Assembly: GCA_032251455.1 (NCBI GenBank)
Contig: JAVVEG010000003.1
Coordinates: 124,001 to 188,000, forward strand
Source of the DNA: JAVVEG01 sp032251455
Lineage (GTDB): Bacteria; Pseudomonadota; Gammaproteobacteria; Pseudomonadales; Pseudohongiellaceae
Length of the DNA: 64,000 nucleotides
Reading direction: 5' to 3'
Positions 45,249 through 53,962 of the stretch are shown in pieces. The position numbers and the translations under genes were made by a program. The notes beneath the pieces were generated by a model. That model did not search any database, was not told the origin of the DNA, and saw only the letters and a list, made by a program, of their open reading frames with translations. Position 1 is the first letter of the stretch. Each line of letters opens with the position of its first letter.

Positions 45249-45307
45249 CCACTGCATCCTGATATTCGGGCGGCCAGCACCCGCCACAGCTCTTTGAGGT
45301 TTACAGC

Positions 45308-45880
45308 GTGAGAATCCCTTTACTGGCATTTATCATCATTCCCATCAGCGAACTGTTGTTATTGTTCGAGGTGGCTGACTTGATTGGTGCAGGCTATACC
45401 CTGTTATTGGTCATTCTGACCGCCTTTATCGGAGTCTCTGTGTTGCGGCGCCAGGGTTTCAGCACCCTGCGACGAGCCGATGCCCGCTTGCAGAGTGGAC
45501 AACTGCCTGCCCAGGAGATTGTCGAAGGTATGTTACTAGCCTTTGCCGGCGCGCTGCTGCTGACCCCTGGATTCATTACTGACACTATCGGCTTTCTGTG
45601 TTTGACACCCGCAATCAGGAGCAAGGTAGCGCAGCGGATTTTGCGCTCGGGCAGCGGGTTCTTCATGGCCGGGTTTGGTGGTGGCGGGTTCTCTGCCGGT
45701 GCCGGATTTCGTGCCAGTAGCTACAGGGGAAACCGGTCAAAGGATTCTGCAGACAGTGACATCATCGATGGTGAATACAGCAATGAGGATGATTCTCGTG
45801 GCGACCCTCGTATCGACCCTCGCATTGACCCTCGCACCGGTTCAGACCGCGGGCCTGACAACGAGGGCAACAGGAAGTAG
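45308..45880 (+). CDS. fxsA: FxsA family membrane protein
   Basis: 190-residue cytoplasmic membrane protein. The FxsA domain occupies residues 1-125: a first helix pair (LLAFIIIPISELLLLFEVADLIG is cut by the family motif PxxE), LRRQGFSTLRRA, and LLLTPGFITDTIGFLCLTP. The C-terminal tail is glycine-rich and then charged with a DPRI repeat. E. coli FxsA relieves phage T7 exclusion by the F plasmid; its normal role is unknown. GTG start with GAGG upstream. In Pseudomonas fxsA directly precedes groES (from memory); here 3 kb intervenes. Confidence 0.88.
   Translation: MRIPLLAFIIIPISELLLLFEVADLIGAGYTLLLVILTAFIGVSVLRRQGFSTLRRADARLQSGQLPAQEIVEGMLLAFAGALLLTPGFITDTIGFLCLTPAIRSKVAQRILRSGSGFFMAGFGGGGFSAGAGFRASSYRGNRSKDSADSDIIDGEYSNEDDSRGDPRIDPRIDPRTGSDRGPDNEGNRK
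45803..45838 (+). repeat. Three 12-base in-frame repeats in the fxsA tail
   Basis: GACCCTCGTATC, GACCCTCGCATT and GACCCTCGCACC encode Asp-Pro-Arg-Ile/Thr three times in the hydrophilic tail. The unit is a multiple of three, so copy number change would not break the frame. Confidence 0.85.
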
Positions 45881-45889
45881 TCTTGATGT

Positions 45890-45943
45890 GGAGCGAGCAC
45901 AGAGGCCCGATTGCAGAACCAATCGGTGCTTCCGGCCCGCTCC
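45890..45943. terminator. Two-level stem-loop between convergent fxsA and the oxidoreductase gene
   Basis: An inner perfect stem CCGATTG (45907-45913) with CAATCGG (45920-45926), 6-base loop, is enclosed by GGAGCG (45890-45895) and CGCTCC (45938-45943). It fills most of the 70-base gap between convergent genes. No T-run is present, so it is a probable but not certain bidirectional terminator. Confidence 0.5.
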
Positions 45944-45950
45944 TGGCAAA

Positions 45951-47339
45951 TCAGTCAGAATCTGAGTCCAGTGCAAGTTTGGCATTTCGCTCTGCCAGCA
46001 TGCGCTCGTATTCTTCCTGTCCGAGGTAGGTGATATCGACCCAGTTGTGTGACATCTCATCGACTGTCCGGTCACCCCAACCTACCCACTGGTTTGGATC
46101 GGGGTTGTAGGGGTTGTTGGCGGTGTTATCATGCCAGGCTCGGGTGATTATCATCGTTCCCTTTGGTACCAGAGGTGCCACATCCTGCTCGAAGATATAG
46201 TTGATCTGCCAGTTCCATTGAAAATTATCAACAAATGCCAGCACTTCACGTTGACCGTTTGGATAGATCGCTTCCATTGACATCGCTTTGCCACGCATGT
46301 GCATATGCGGTTGGAAGTTTTCCAGGCGTGCGGGGGCCGGCAACACGAAGGTGCCCTGGGTCACTGCAATTTCATTTGGTGGAATATCGAGACTGTGCTC
46401 GCCTTGCGCATCGAGCATCGTCAGCAAGGTGCGGTGTGCAGGTTGCTCATCGTAGAACCAAACGCCGATCTCGACCTGGGCATTCGGAACTCGTGTCCCA
46501 TTGGCATGAAGGTGCATTTCCCACAAGATTTGTGAGTCAGGCAGCATCAGCTTGCCGGAATCCGGTTTGAAGACTTGCCCTGCCTTACCGACAGCCCATT
46601 CCATAAACAGGCTGGGGCCGGTTTGCTGTTCCACGCCTTCTGGTAATCCGGTCACATTCCCCTCGTCCTGCAACAGGAATGCCAGGGAATGGTGCACCAC
46701 CTGGCGACTTTCCGGATTCATTGGGCGTATCTCTATGGCCTTGACCCATTTGCGTTCCTGCAAACCCGTTGGAGTCAGAGGGCGAAACCATTTGTCTTGT
46801 GTCACCGCCGGCAGGTCATAGGGTTCAGACTGCACGACCAGGTCGGGAGGACTGCCCATATCTTTCTGCAGGCGCCAGATGAGCTCTTCAGTGAATTGCC
46901 GTGGCGCGGGGGCAAGACTCTCGTCACCTTCCGGTGCGCCTTGATCGGCCCAGGCGATGATGGTCTCGCGTTCTGCTTCGCTGAGTCCACGATTATTGGC
47001 ATAGCGTTGAATACCGACTTCCGGGTTCAAATGCCACGGCGGCATCACCCGGTTTGCCACGCGATAACGGATCAGTGGTGCAAATGGTTTGACCTGGTCA
47101 TAGGTGAGCAGTGGCATCGGGGCAATCGAGTTGGGTCGATGACATTCCTGACATTTCTCCTGAAAGATTGGAGCTACGTCTTCGGCCCAGGTCAGATTTT
47201 TTTGCTCTGTATTACCGTCTTGTGCATGCAGCATCAACGGAAACAGGATTGTACTTATAGCGACTGTTATGCCTATGTTTATGGCTGCGTTCCCTCTTGT
47301 GCAATAACCGTCTTTTGGGGGTGTCATTAAGCCAAACAT
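45951..47339 (-). CDS. Exported haem/copper oxidoreductase: c-type haem site plus copper monooxygenase-like domain
   Basis: 462 residues. A signal or anchor segment (about 18-38) leads into a cytochrome-like region with CQECH at 63-67 and a downstream MPPWHLNP block that could supply a Met ligand. The C-terminal two thirds resemble the copper type II, ascorbate-dependent monooxygenase fold: histidines occur in VVHHSLAF, WEMHLHANG and the PHMHMRGKAM motif, the kind of positions that bind copper. AGGAGG eight bases before ATG 47339 is strong. It follows the 47425 gene after 85 bases. Substrate unknown. Confidence 0.78.
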   Translation of the reverse strand: MFGLMTPPKDGYCTRGNAAINIGITVAISTILFPLMLHAQDGNTEQKNLTWAEDVAPIFQEKCQECHRPNSIAPMPLLTYDQVKPFAPLIRYRVANRVMPPWHLNPEVGIQRYANNRGLSEAERETIIAWADQGAPEGDESLAPAPRQFTEELIWRLQKDMGSPPDLVVQSEPYDLPAVTQDKWFRPLTPTGLQERKWVKAIEIRPMNPESRQVVHHSLAFLLQDEGNVTGLPEGVEQQTGPSLFMEWAVGKAGQVFKPDSGKLMLPDSQILWEMHLHANGTRVPNAQVEIGVWFYDEQPAHRTLLTMLDAQGEHSLDIPPNEIAVTQGTFVLPAPARLENFQPHMHMRGKAMSMEAIYPNGQREVLAFVDNFQWNWQINYIFEQDVAPLVPKGTMIITRAWHDNTANNPYNPDPNQWVGWGDRTVDEMSHNWVDITYLGQEEYERMLAERNAKLALDSDSD

Positions 47340-47424
47340 CAGGTTTGCCTCCTGGAGAGCGATCTCTCTCTGTAAATTGATTCGACTTGCGGCGAATGCT
47401 GAATTGACTTATTTCGTTACTGTC

Positions 47425-48315
47425 TTAACGGCTGACCTCCACACGGACAAAACCGTTTGTCCAGCAGCACTGGGAATGCCCTGCCGTTTGCATGCCGGTA
47501 AATTCATTCACCTCTACCCGCAACAGATAGTCACCAGGTTGCGTGAAGGTGGCCTGAGTGCTGGCCTTGCCGCTTTCTACCGGTACTTTCGATACTGTTT
47601 CTGAAAAATTTACACTACCGGATCCTTGATGCTTGATCCAGCGGAGGTTCATTGGTGGAACATCGCCCCTGCTCGCCATGAAAACACCAGGCAATCCGCT
47701 ACCAATGCCATCGTCGTTTGCCCATACCTCAATCGTCAACGGCATACCGACTTTCGCGTGATAGGTAGAGCTTGTGATTCCTTTCGGACCTTGTCCGCCA
47801 GGGCCATTTGCGGCGAAACGAAGCGTGGGAGGGAAATTGCCATTCGCATCGCCAGCAATGGCGTCTATGACATAGGCGGAATCTCTGTTGGCGGGGATGT
47901 GAAAGGTTTTGCCCTGATTCTCCAGGTGCCACACCACTTCTTCTCCGTAATCAGGCGGAATCGAGACCACAAATGTGCCCCAGTGTCGGCCTGGCTCAAA
48001 GTGTGTAGGCTGTCCTTGATCTACCTGGTCAGCGGGGGCACCGATGATGCGGTTGGCGCTGCCCACCGGAATCTCCAGCACCTGCTGTGTATTGCGATTG
48101 TAATAGCCAAACGACAGGGCGATATTACCCTCATCGTCGGTGTACCAGCCTTCGTAGGCTGGGGTGACGGTCTGCCCCTGCGCAATGCCTATATCCTTGC
48201 CCAGGGGTAACAGCTCTACCGGAAGCGGGATACCTTGAGCCGTAGCCGAACTGGCCGTCAGAGCGGTAATCAGAGCCGCTGTAAAAATGAAAAGAATAGA
48301 ATTGTTCAATTGCAT
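47425..48315 (-). CDS. Exported protein of unknown family, partner of the haem/copper oxidoreductase
   Basis: 296 residues with a clear signal peptide cleaved after SSATA. No catalytic family was recognised. The body looks beta-rich; near the end TQPGDYLLRVEVNEFTG resembles a PKD/Ig-like strand pattern and is followed by GHSQCCWTNGFVRV, whose His and twin Cys could bind a metal or form a disulfide. An AGGAGG lies four bases before the ATG. It is the upstream gene of the pair with the oxidoreductase, so joint function is inferred. Confidence 0.75.
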   Translation of the reverse strand: MQLNNSILFIFTAALITALTASSATAQGIPLPVELLPLGKDIGIAQGQTVTPAYEGWYTDDEGNIALSFGYYNRNTQQVLEIPVGSANRIIGAPADQVDQGQPTHFEPGRHWGTFVVSIPPDYGEEVVWHLENQGKTFHIPANRDSAYVIDAIAGDANGNFPPTLRFAANGPGGQGPKGITSSTYHAKVGMPLTIEVWANDDGIGSGLPGVFMASRGDVPPMNLRWIKHQGSGSVNFSETVSKVPVESGKASTQATFTQPGDYLLRVEVNEFTGMQTAGHSQCCWTNGFVRVEVSR

Positions 48316-48834
48316 TCAACCTCCTCGGAGCACGATCGCGTGCGCACGGTCAGCCCGTCATTATTTTCCTGGACAGTCTCTGGCAACAGGGTTCAGTGGA
48401 CAAATAATTCAACCCGGAAATACCACGTGTCTATGCGACGCAGTGACCAGCCATCCCTGGGTAAGTGTTGGAGTTGAAAAAAAATTATTATGTTGTTGTG
48501 GCCAACTCGAATTAAGTGGCAGCGGGCTTGCCAGTCGCAGTTCAACTACAGAGTAACACCATTGGATATCGTGTTCCACTTTCACTAAGGCACTCTCAAT
48601 GTCGCATCAAACATAGCCTGGTACTCATGGTGGAAACGCAAAAACAGGCGGCGCGGCTGCACAAATCATTGCTTACAGCGGGTGCTGCAGTGCGCCTGCT
48701 CGATGGTGACAGCGCCGGTTTTTCCACCGGCTGGCGCTGTTTGCCGCTGGTGTCCCCTCGGCCTGGTTACCGGTTGCCCATGTCATCAATTCAATCAACT
48801 CTCGCTGAAGAACCTGCTGATGAAACTTATCAAA
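48316..48834. other. Gap between the exported-protein gene and the small lysine-rich gene
   Basis: About 520 bases without a convincing gene. It should hold the promoter of the 48315 minus-strand operon, but no strong hexamer pair was recognised. A plus-strand open frame (from about 48627) runs through it and over the antisense of the small gene; it has no ribosome site and matches nothing known. One hairpin is listed separately. Confidence 0.5.
48709..48740. repeat. 8 bp hairpin downstream of the small lysine-rich gene
   Basis: ACAGCGCC (48709-48716) pairs with GGCGCTGT (48733-48740), with a smaller GGT/ACC pair inside. It lies about 95 bases past the stop of the minus-strand small gene. 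No T-run is seen on either strand, so it is only a possible terminator. Confidence 0.4.
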
Positions 48835-48936
48835 TCAGCTCTTGCTGGCCTGTTTTGCTTTCTTGGCGGCTTTTTTTTCCTTTGGGTTCAATAGGGGTTT
48901 TTTCTTGGTTTCCTTGACGCTCTTTTTCTCTTTCAT
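48835..48936 (-). CDS. 33-residue lysine-rich peptide
   Basis: A short gene that length filters would miss. The peptide starts MKEKKSVKETKKKPLLNP and continues with KEKKAAKKAKQ and a final SKS; 15 of 33 residues are lysine. It starts with ATG at 48936 and has an excellent ribosome site (AGAGGG, seven bases upstream). No membrane segment or cysteine. Such a peptide could bind nucleic acid, ribosome or acidic protein, but the function is unknown. It lies 166 bases upstream of the groES heat-shock promoter, on the opposite strand. Confidence 0.7.
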   Translation of the reverse strand: MKEKKSVKETKKKPLLNPKEKKAAKKAKQASKS

Positions 48937-49101
48937 GTGCTGCCCTCTGTACGAAATGTACGTTCGACAATATAGCACCCATCGGGCACTCTCACAGCAA
49001 ATCAATCAGTGTTTGAGAGGGTTCGGGCAGGAAGCCCTGCAGATTGCACCCCGTCTTGGCAAAGTTTGATCAAGATTTTTAACTATTTTTAGCATTTCCC
49101 A

Positions 49102-49128
49102 TTGAAATTCCTCATCCGACCCCCATCT
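49102..49128 (+). promoter_or_regulatory. Sigma32 heat-shock promoter of groESL
   Basis: TTGAAA (49102-49107), 13-base spacer, CCCCATCT (49121-49128), a near perfect match to the RpoH consensus. It stands 100 bases before the groES start. No CIRCE element was seen, so control is by RpoH, as usual in gammaproteobacteria. Confidence 0.88.
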
Positions 49129-49227
49129 AGGGCACACACAATGTGATTAAGCCTGGTTGTTGCCGGCTGCGGCAACAATCTTATCAACAATACGTGTAGT
49201 AACCACCCATTCAGGAGAACAGGAATA

Positions 49228-49518
49228 ATGAAGATTCGACCTTTGCAAGACCGTGTCGTAGTACGACGCAAGGAAGAAGAGACCAAAACTGCGGGAGGGA
49301 TTGTCCTGCCCGGCTCGGCAGCAGAGAAACCGGCACAGGGTGAAGTTCTGGCAGTGGGTCCCGGACGTATCCTGGACAATGGCGACAAACGCCCAGTGGA
49401 TCTGAAAGTTGGCGATATCGTGGTTTTCGGTAAATATGCCAGCAATACCGTCAAAGTGGGAGCGGAAGAGCTGCTGATCCTCAGCGAAAACGAAATTTAC
49501 GGTGTGATCGAAGGCTGA
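49228..49518 (+). CDS. groES: Co-chaperonin GroES
   Basis: 96-residue heptameric lid of the GroEL chamber. It begins MKIRPLQDRVVVRRKEEE and has the mobile loop KTAGGIVLPGSAAEKP that contacts GroEL, with the roof loop GPGRILDNG. Good AGGAG ribosome site. groEL follows after 66 bases. Confidence 0.98.
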   Translation: MKIRPLQDRVVVRRKEEETKTAGGIVLPGSAAEKPAQGEVLAVGPGRILDNGDKRPVDLKVGDIVVFGKYASNTVKVGAEELLILSENEIYGVIEG

Positions 49519-49584
49519 TACAGGTCTTCTGAACTCTCGCATCATTCAATAACTCAATATTGTCAAGTAACAGGAAGAAACAAC

Positions 49585-51234
49585 ATGGCTAAAGACGTAA
49601 AATTCGGTGATCCAGCGCGGCAGAAGCTGCTCAAAGGTGTCAATGTCCTGGCAGATGCAGTCAAGGTGACTCTTGGACCAAAGGGCCGCAATGTCGTTAT
49701 CGATAAATCCTTCGGTGCGCCCACCATCACCAAAGATGGTGTTTCAGTGGCCAAAGAGATTGAACTGAAAGACAAATTCGAAAACATGGGCGCACAGATG
49801 GTCAAGGAGGTGGCTTCCCAGACTTCTGATGTTGCCGGTGACGGGACCACCACCGCCACTGTTCTGGCCCAGGCCATCCTCAATGAAGGGCTGAAATCGG
49901 TAGCTGCCGGTATGAACCCCATGGATCTGAAACGCGGTATCGACAAGGCGGTAAGAGCCCTGGTCGATGAGATTGGCAAATTGTCCACGCCGTGCACCAC
50001 CTCCAAATCCATTGCCCAGGTAGGGACCATTTCTGCCAACTCGGACAGCCAGATTGGTGAAATCATTGCCGAGGCGATGGAGAAAGTCGGCAAGGAAGGC
50101 GTCATTACTGTAGAAGAAGGTTCAGGCTTTGACAATGAGCTGGATGTGGTTGAGGGTATGCAGTTTGATCGTGGCTATCTGTCGCCTTACTTCATCAACA
50201 ACCAGGACAATATGAGCGCCGAGCTCGAGAATCCGATGATTCTGCTGGTTGACAAGAAAATCTCCAATATCCGTGAAATGCTGCCCCTGCTGGAAGGCGT
50301 GGCCAAGTCTGGCCGCCCGCTGCTGGTGATTGCAGAGGATGTGGAAGGCGAGGCGCTGGCAACCCTGATCGTGAACAATATGCGCGGCATCGTCAAAGTG
50401 GCTGCTGCCAAGGCCCCTGGCTTTGGTGATCGCCGCAAGGCCATGCTGGAAGACATTGCCATCCTGACCGGCGGCACCGTTATTTCCGAAGAAGTTGGTC
50501 TGAGCCTGGAAGGTGCCAGCCTTGAGCATCTGGGCAGCGCCAAGAGCGTGGTCCTGTCCAAGGAAAACACAACCATTATCGATGGTTCAGGTGATTCCAA
50601 GGCGATTCAGGCCCGGGTTGGTCAGATCCGCAAGCAGATCGAAGATACCTCATCTGATTACGATAAGGAAAAACTGCAGGAACGTGTTGCCAAACTGGCT
50701 GGCGGGGTTGCCGTCATCAAGGTGGGCGCCGGTACGGAAATGGAAATGAAAGAGAAGAAGGCGCGCGTGGAAGATGCACTGCATTCCACCCGTGCTGCGG
50801 TTGAAGAAGGTATCGTCCCCGGCGGTGGTGTAGCGTTGGTTCGCGCTCTGCAGGCGGTTGAAGGGCTGAGAGGTGACAATGAAGACCAGAACACAGGTAT
50901 TGCATTGTTGTTGCGTGCGGTGACGACACCCTTGCGTCAGATTGTACAGAATGCAGGTGATGAGCCATCCGTGGTGCTGGACAAGGTCAAGGCCGGCAAG
51001 GGCAATTACGGCTACAACGCCGCCACTGGCGAGTACGTCGACATGGTGGAGCAGGGTATCATCGACCCGGCCAAGGTAACCCGCAGTGCCTTGCAGGCGG
51101 CCGGTTCCGTTGCTGGCCTGATGATCACCACCGAGTGCATGATCAGCGAAGCTCCGGAAGAGAAGCCCGCAGGCGGTGGTATGCCGGATATGGGCGGCAT
51201 GGGCGGTATGGGTGGCATGGGCGGCATGATGTAA
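49585..51234 (+). CDS. groEL: Chaperonin GroEL
   Basis: 549-residue chaperonin subunit. ATP-binding motifs TLGPKGRNVVID and GDGTTTATVLAQ and the PGGGVALVRA stretch are present, and the protein ends with a normal Gly-Gly-Met repeat tail. It forms a single operon with groES, ended by the terminator at 51273. Confidence 0.98.
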   Translation: MAKDVKFGDPARQKLLKGVNVLADAVKVTLGPKGRNVVIDKSFGAPTITKDGVSVAKEIELKDKFENMGAQMVKEVASQTSDVAGDGTTTATVLAQAILNEGLKSVAAGMNPMDLKRGIDKAVRALVDEIGKLSTPCTTSKSIAQVGTISANSDSQIGEIIAEAMEKVGKEGVITVEEGSGFDNELDVVEGMQFDRGYLSPYFINNQDNMSAELENPMILLVDKKISNIREMLPLLEGVAKSGRPLLVIAEDVEGEALATLIVNNMRGIVKVAAAKAPGFGDRRKAMLEDIAILTGGTVISEEVGLSLEGASLEHLGSAKSVVLSKENTTIIDGSGDSKAIQARVGQIRKQIEDTSSDYDKEKLQERVAKLAGGVAVIKVGAGTEMEMKEKKARVEDALHSTRAAVEEGIVPGGGVALVRALQAVEGLRGDNEDQNTGIALLLRAVTTPLRQIVQNAGDEPSVVLDKVKAGKGNYGYNAATGEYVDMVEQGIIDPAKVTRSALQAAGSVAGLMITTECMISEAPEEKPAGGGMPDMGGMGGMGGMGGMM

Positions 51235-51272
51235 GTCAGTCCCCGGGCATCTTTACTTGCCAGTTTGTCATC

Positions 51273-51299
51273 AAAACCCCGCTTCGGCGGGGTTTTTTT
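51273..51299 (+). terminator. Rho-independent terminator of groESL
   Basis: AAAACCCCGC, tetraloop TTCG, GCGGGGTTTT, followed by further T bases. A textbook terminator 38 bases after the groEL stop. Confidence 0.95.
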
Positions 51300-51368
51300 A
51301 TGGATTTATGCTATGTGTATAGTAAGATCAGTTTTCCTTGTTTATACGGAGGTTGATTTCCCCCACCC

Positions 51369-52382
51369 ATGAGTCTTCTCATCGCGTATGCAGTCTTTTC
51401 GATTGTCGTGTCTTTTTTGTGTTCCATTCTGGAAGCGGCCTTGTTATCCATTACCCCCAGCTTCATTGCGCAGCAAAAGCTGCATCGCCCCTGGCTCTAT
51501 GAAGGTTTGAAAGCTCTCAAGGAAAAGATCGATCAGCCGCTGGCCGCCATTCTGACTTTGAATACCGTTGCTCATACTGTGGGTGCCATTGGCGTTGGCG
51601 CACAGGCCGCCGAGGTGTTCGGTAGTGGTTATCTGGGCATTGTTTCGGCAGTCATGACCCTGTTGATCCTGGTGCTTTCCGAAATCCTGCCCAAGACGGT
51701 TGGCGCCAAATATTGGCCGCAGATGGCCCCGGTCCTGCCTCATACCCTGAATGGCATGATTTTCCTGCTGAAACCCTTTATCTGGATGTCTGATCAGTTG
51801 ATGAAACTGTTTGGCGGGAAAGAGCCGGAACTGGATCTGCGTCAGGAGATCAAGGCATTGACCGTATTGGGAAGAGAGTTGAACAAACTGGACGATGATG
51901 AACAGCGGGTGATATCCAATATCCTGGATCTGCATGATATCAAAGTGCGTGACATCATGACTCCGCGGGCAGTATGTGAAGTCACCAGGCCAGAAGAAAG
52001 CATTGAGGAGTTTGCTGAACGAGTGCGTAAGGGGCAGTTCTCCCGTTATCCGGTATTAAGTGAGGATGAACAACCTCTGGGTGTGGTTTTTCGCTATGAC
52101 ATGCTGGATCTGGCTGAGCAGAAAACCGTGAGTGAGTTGATGAAACCGGTTAATGTGGTTTCTGATACGATGAGTGTGGAAAACCTCATGGGTCTCTTGC
52201 TGCACGAGCGCAAGCACATAAGTCTGGTCTATGACGAATACGGCTCCTGGCTGGGCCTGGTGACCATGGAGGATGTGCTGGAAGCGATCATCGGGCAAAC
52301 CATCATGGATGAAACTGATGATATTCCGAATATGCGCCGGTTTGCGAAGCGACGTTGGGAGCATCGTCAAAAATTCATGTAG
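51369..52382 (+). CDS. CNNM/CorC-type membrane protein (DUF21 and CBS pair)
   Basis: 337 residues. The N-terminal DUF21 domain has three or four membrane segments (including the LNTVAHTVGAIGVGAQAAEVFG stretch, shortened here by its ends) and ends near residue 135. Two CBS motifs follow (VRDIMTPRAV near 195; YDEYGSWLGLVTMEDVLE near 290). Relatives include magnesium/cobalt efflux CorC/YtfL-type proteins; the transport role is not proven. GGAGG at 51348-51352 is unusually far (16 bases) from the ATG, so the true start or leader is uncertain. Confidence 0.85.
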   Translation: MSLLIAYAVFSIVVSFLCSILEAALLSITPSFIAQQKLHRPWLYEGLKALKEKIDQPLAAILTLNTVAHTVGAIGVGAQAAEVFGSGYLGIVSAVMTLLILVLSEILPKTVGAKYWPQMAPVLPHTLNGMIFLLKPFIWMSDQLMKLFGGKEPELDLRQEIKALTVLGRELNKLDDDEQRVISNILDLHDIKVRDIMTPRAVCEVTRPEESIEEFAERVRKGQFSRYPVLSEDEQPLGVVFRYDMLDLAEQKTVSELMKPVNVVSDTMSVENLMGLLLHERKHISLVYDEYGSWLGLVTMEDVLEAIIGQTIMDETDDIPNMRRFAKRRWEHRQKFM

Positions 52383-52430
52383 CCGATGTTACTGACAGCG
52401 GAAGAGACTTGTTCAGGAGTTTTCTGGGAC

Positions 52431-53903
52431 ATGATTGAGTTTGTCAACACAATAAATGCCGTTGTCTGGAGTCCTGCTCTGGTGTTCCTTTGCCTTGCCG
52501 CCGGGCTGTATTTCTCGATTCGTACACGCTTTGTGCAACTGCGGCATCTGGGCGAGATGGTTAGATTGATCTTCCAGGGTAAAGGCGACGACTCAGGCAT
52601 CTCCTCCTTTCAGGCCCTGACGATGACGCTGGCGGGACGGGTGGGTACCGGCAATATTGCCGGAGTGGCAACAGCCATTACCTTCGGTGGGCCGGGTGCC
52701 TTGTTCTGGATGTGGGTGGTGGCTTTTTTGGGCGCCAGCTCGGCTTATGTTGAATCGACACTCGGCCAGCTCTACAAGGAAAAAATAGAAGGTCAGTATC
52801 GTGGCGGTCCGGCTTTTTATATCGAAAAGGGGCTTGGCATCAAATGGTATGCCTGGCTGTTTGCAGCAACCACCATTCTTGCCTGCGGTGTCCTGTTGCC
52901 CGGAATTCAGGCCAATGCCATCAGCAGCAGCATGGATATTGCCCTGGGCGTTCCCAGGCCAGTGACAGCCGGCATTATTGCAGTCTTGCTGGCCGCTATC
53001 ATTTTTGGCGGAGTTCGTCGCATAGCAGCCTTTGCCGCCACGGTTGTTCCCTTTATGGCCCTTGCCTACATCCTGGTTGCCCTGTTCATCATTGCCATCA
53101 ATATCGATCTGGTTCCGGCGATGTTCATGTTGATCGTCAACAGTGCCTTTGGTCTTGATGCAACATTTGGTGCCATCCTCGGACAGGCGATCATGTGGGG
53201 TGTGCGCAGGGGTATCTATTCCAATGAAGCCGGACAAGGCAACGCGCCCCATGCTTCTTCGGCAGCCGCTGTCAGCCATCCATCCAAACAGGGTCTGGTT
53301 CAGGCTTTCTCGGTGTATGTGGATACCCTGTTTATTTGTTCGGCAACTGGGTTTATGTTGTTGATCACAGGTCTTTACAATGTGGAGGTGGTGGATGGCG
53401 AGCGCCTGTATACTGGCGTGGCTGGGGTCGCAGCCGGCCCGGGCTATGTCCAGACCGCCCTGGAGAATCTGATGCCGGGGTTTGGTGAGTTGTTTGTAGC
53501 CCTGGCTCTGTTTTTCTTCGCCTTTACCACCATCATCGCCTATTACTATATCGCTGAAACCAACATCACCTATATCAACCGGACAGTACAGCGGCCCTGG
53601 TTGAGTCAGTTGCTGCGCCTGGGATTGATTGGCGCCGCCGTCTATGGTGCCGTGAAAACTGCAGCCGTCGCCTGGGGGCTTGGAGACATCGGTGTCGGCT
53701 TGATGGCCTGGCTCAATATCATTGCCATCATACTGCTGCAGAAACCGGCTCTGCTTTGTCTGCGTGACTACGAGCGCCAGCAGGCAGAGGGCAAGAACCC
53801 TGACTTCAATCCCGAGATACTGGATATCAAGGGGGCTGATTACTGGGTTGAACGACGCCTCAGGCTGGAGCGCAAGTCGGTAAAAGGCAGCGATGAGGCC
53901 TGA
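52431..53903 (+). CDS. Sodium:alanine symporter family (AGCS) transporter
   Basis: About 490 residues with 10-12 transmembrane segments. AGCS motifs seen are LAGRVGTGNIAGVATAI, GGPGALFWMWVVAFLGASSA, and GVRRGIYSNEAGQGNAPHASS. The family imports alanine or glycine with sodium. ATG 52431 is chosen, with CAGGAG 11 bases upstream; an ATG at 52386 opens the same frame but would overlap nothing and has no ribosome site. The C-terminal 40 residues are charged and cytoplasmic. Confidence 0.92.
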   Translation: MIEFVNTINAVVWSPALVFLCLAAGLYFSIRTRFVQLRHLGEMVRLIFQGKGDDSGISSFQALTMTLAGRVGTGNIAGVATAITFGGPGALFWMWVVAFLGASSAYVESTLGQLYKEKIEGQYRGGPAFYIEKGLGIKWYAWLFAATTILACGVLLPGIQANAISSSMDIALGVPRPVTAGIIAVLLAAIIFGGVRRIAAFAATVVPFMALAYILVALFIIAINIDLVPAMFMLIVNSAFGLDATFGAILGQAIMWGVRRGIYSNEAGQGNAPHASSAAAVSHPSKQGLVQAFSVYVDTLFICSATGFMLLITGLYNVEVVDGERLYTGVAGVAAGPGYVQTALENLMPGFGELFVALALFFFAFTTIIAYYYIAETNITYINRTVQRPWLSQLLRLGLIGAAVYGAVKTAAVAWGLGDIGVGLMAWLNIIAIILLQKPALLCLRDYERQQAEGKNPDFNPEILDIKGADYWVERRLRLERKSVKGSDEA

Positions 53904-53918
53904 TGGAGGGGATTTTAC

Positions 53919-53950
53919 GTCCCGGTAAGCATTGCGAGCCTGACCGGGAC
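53919..53950 (+). terminator. Hairpin after the AGCS transporter gene
   Basis: GTCCCGGT (53919-53926) pairs with ACCGGGAC (53943-53950), a perfect 8 bp GC-rich stem with a 16-base loop, 15 bases after the stop codon. The T-run is poor, so it may be a Rho-assisted end or an RNA stabiliser. Confidence 0.55.
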
Positions 53951-53962
53951 TCTGCTACTCTG

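Noticed and set aside
48627..48917. Plus-strand open frame of about 96 codons in the gap upstream of groES
   Set aside because: No ribosome site, no recognisable domain, and it runs antisense over the small lysine-rich gene, which has a strong ribosome site.
51170..51231. Gly-Gly-Met repeat at the end of groEL as a slippage-prone repeat of interest
   Set aside because: This tail is normal for GroEL.
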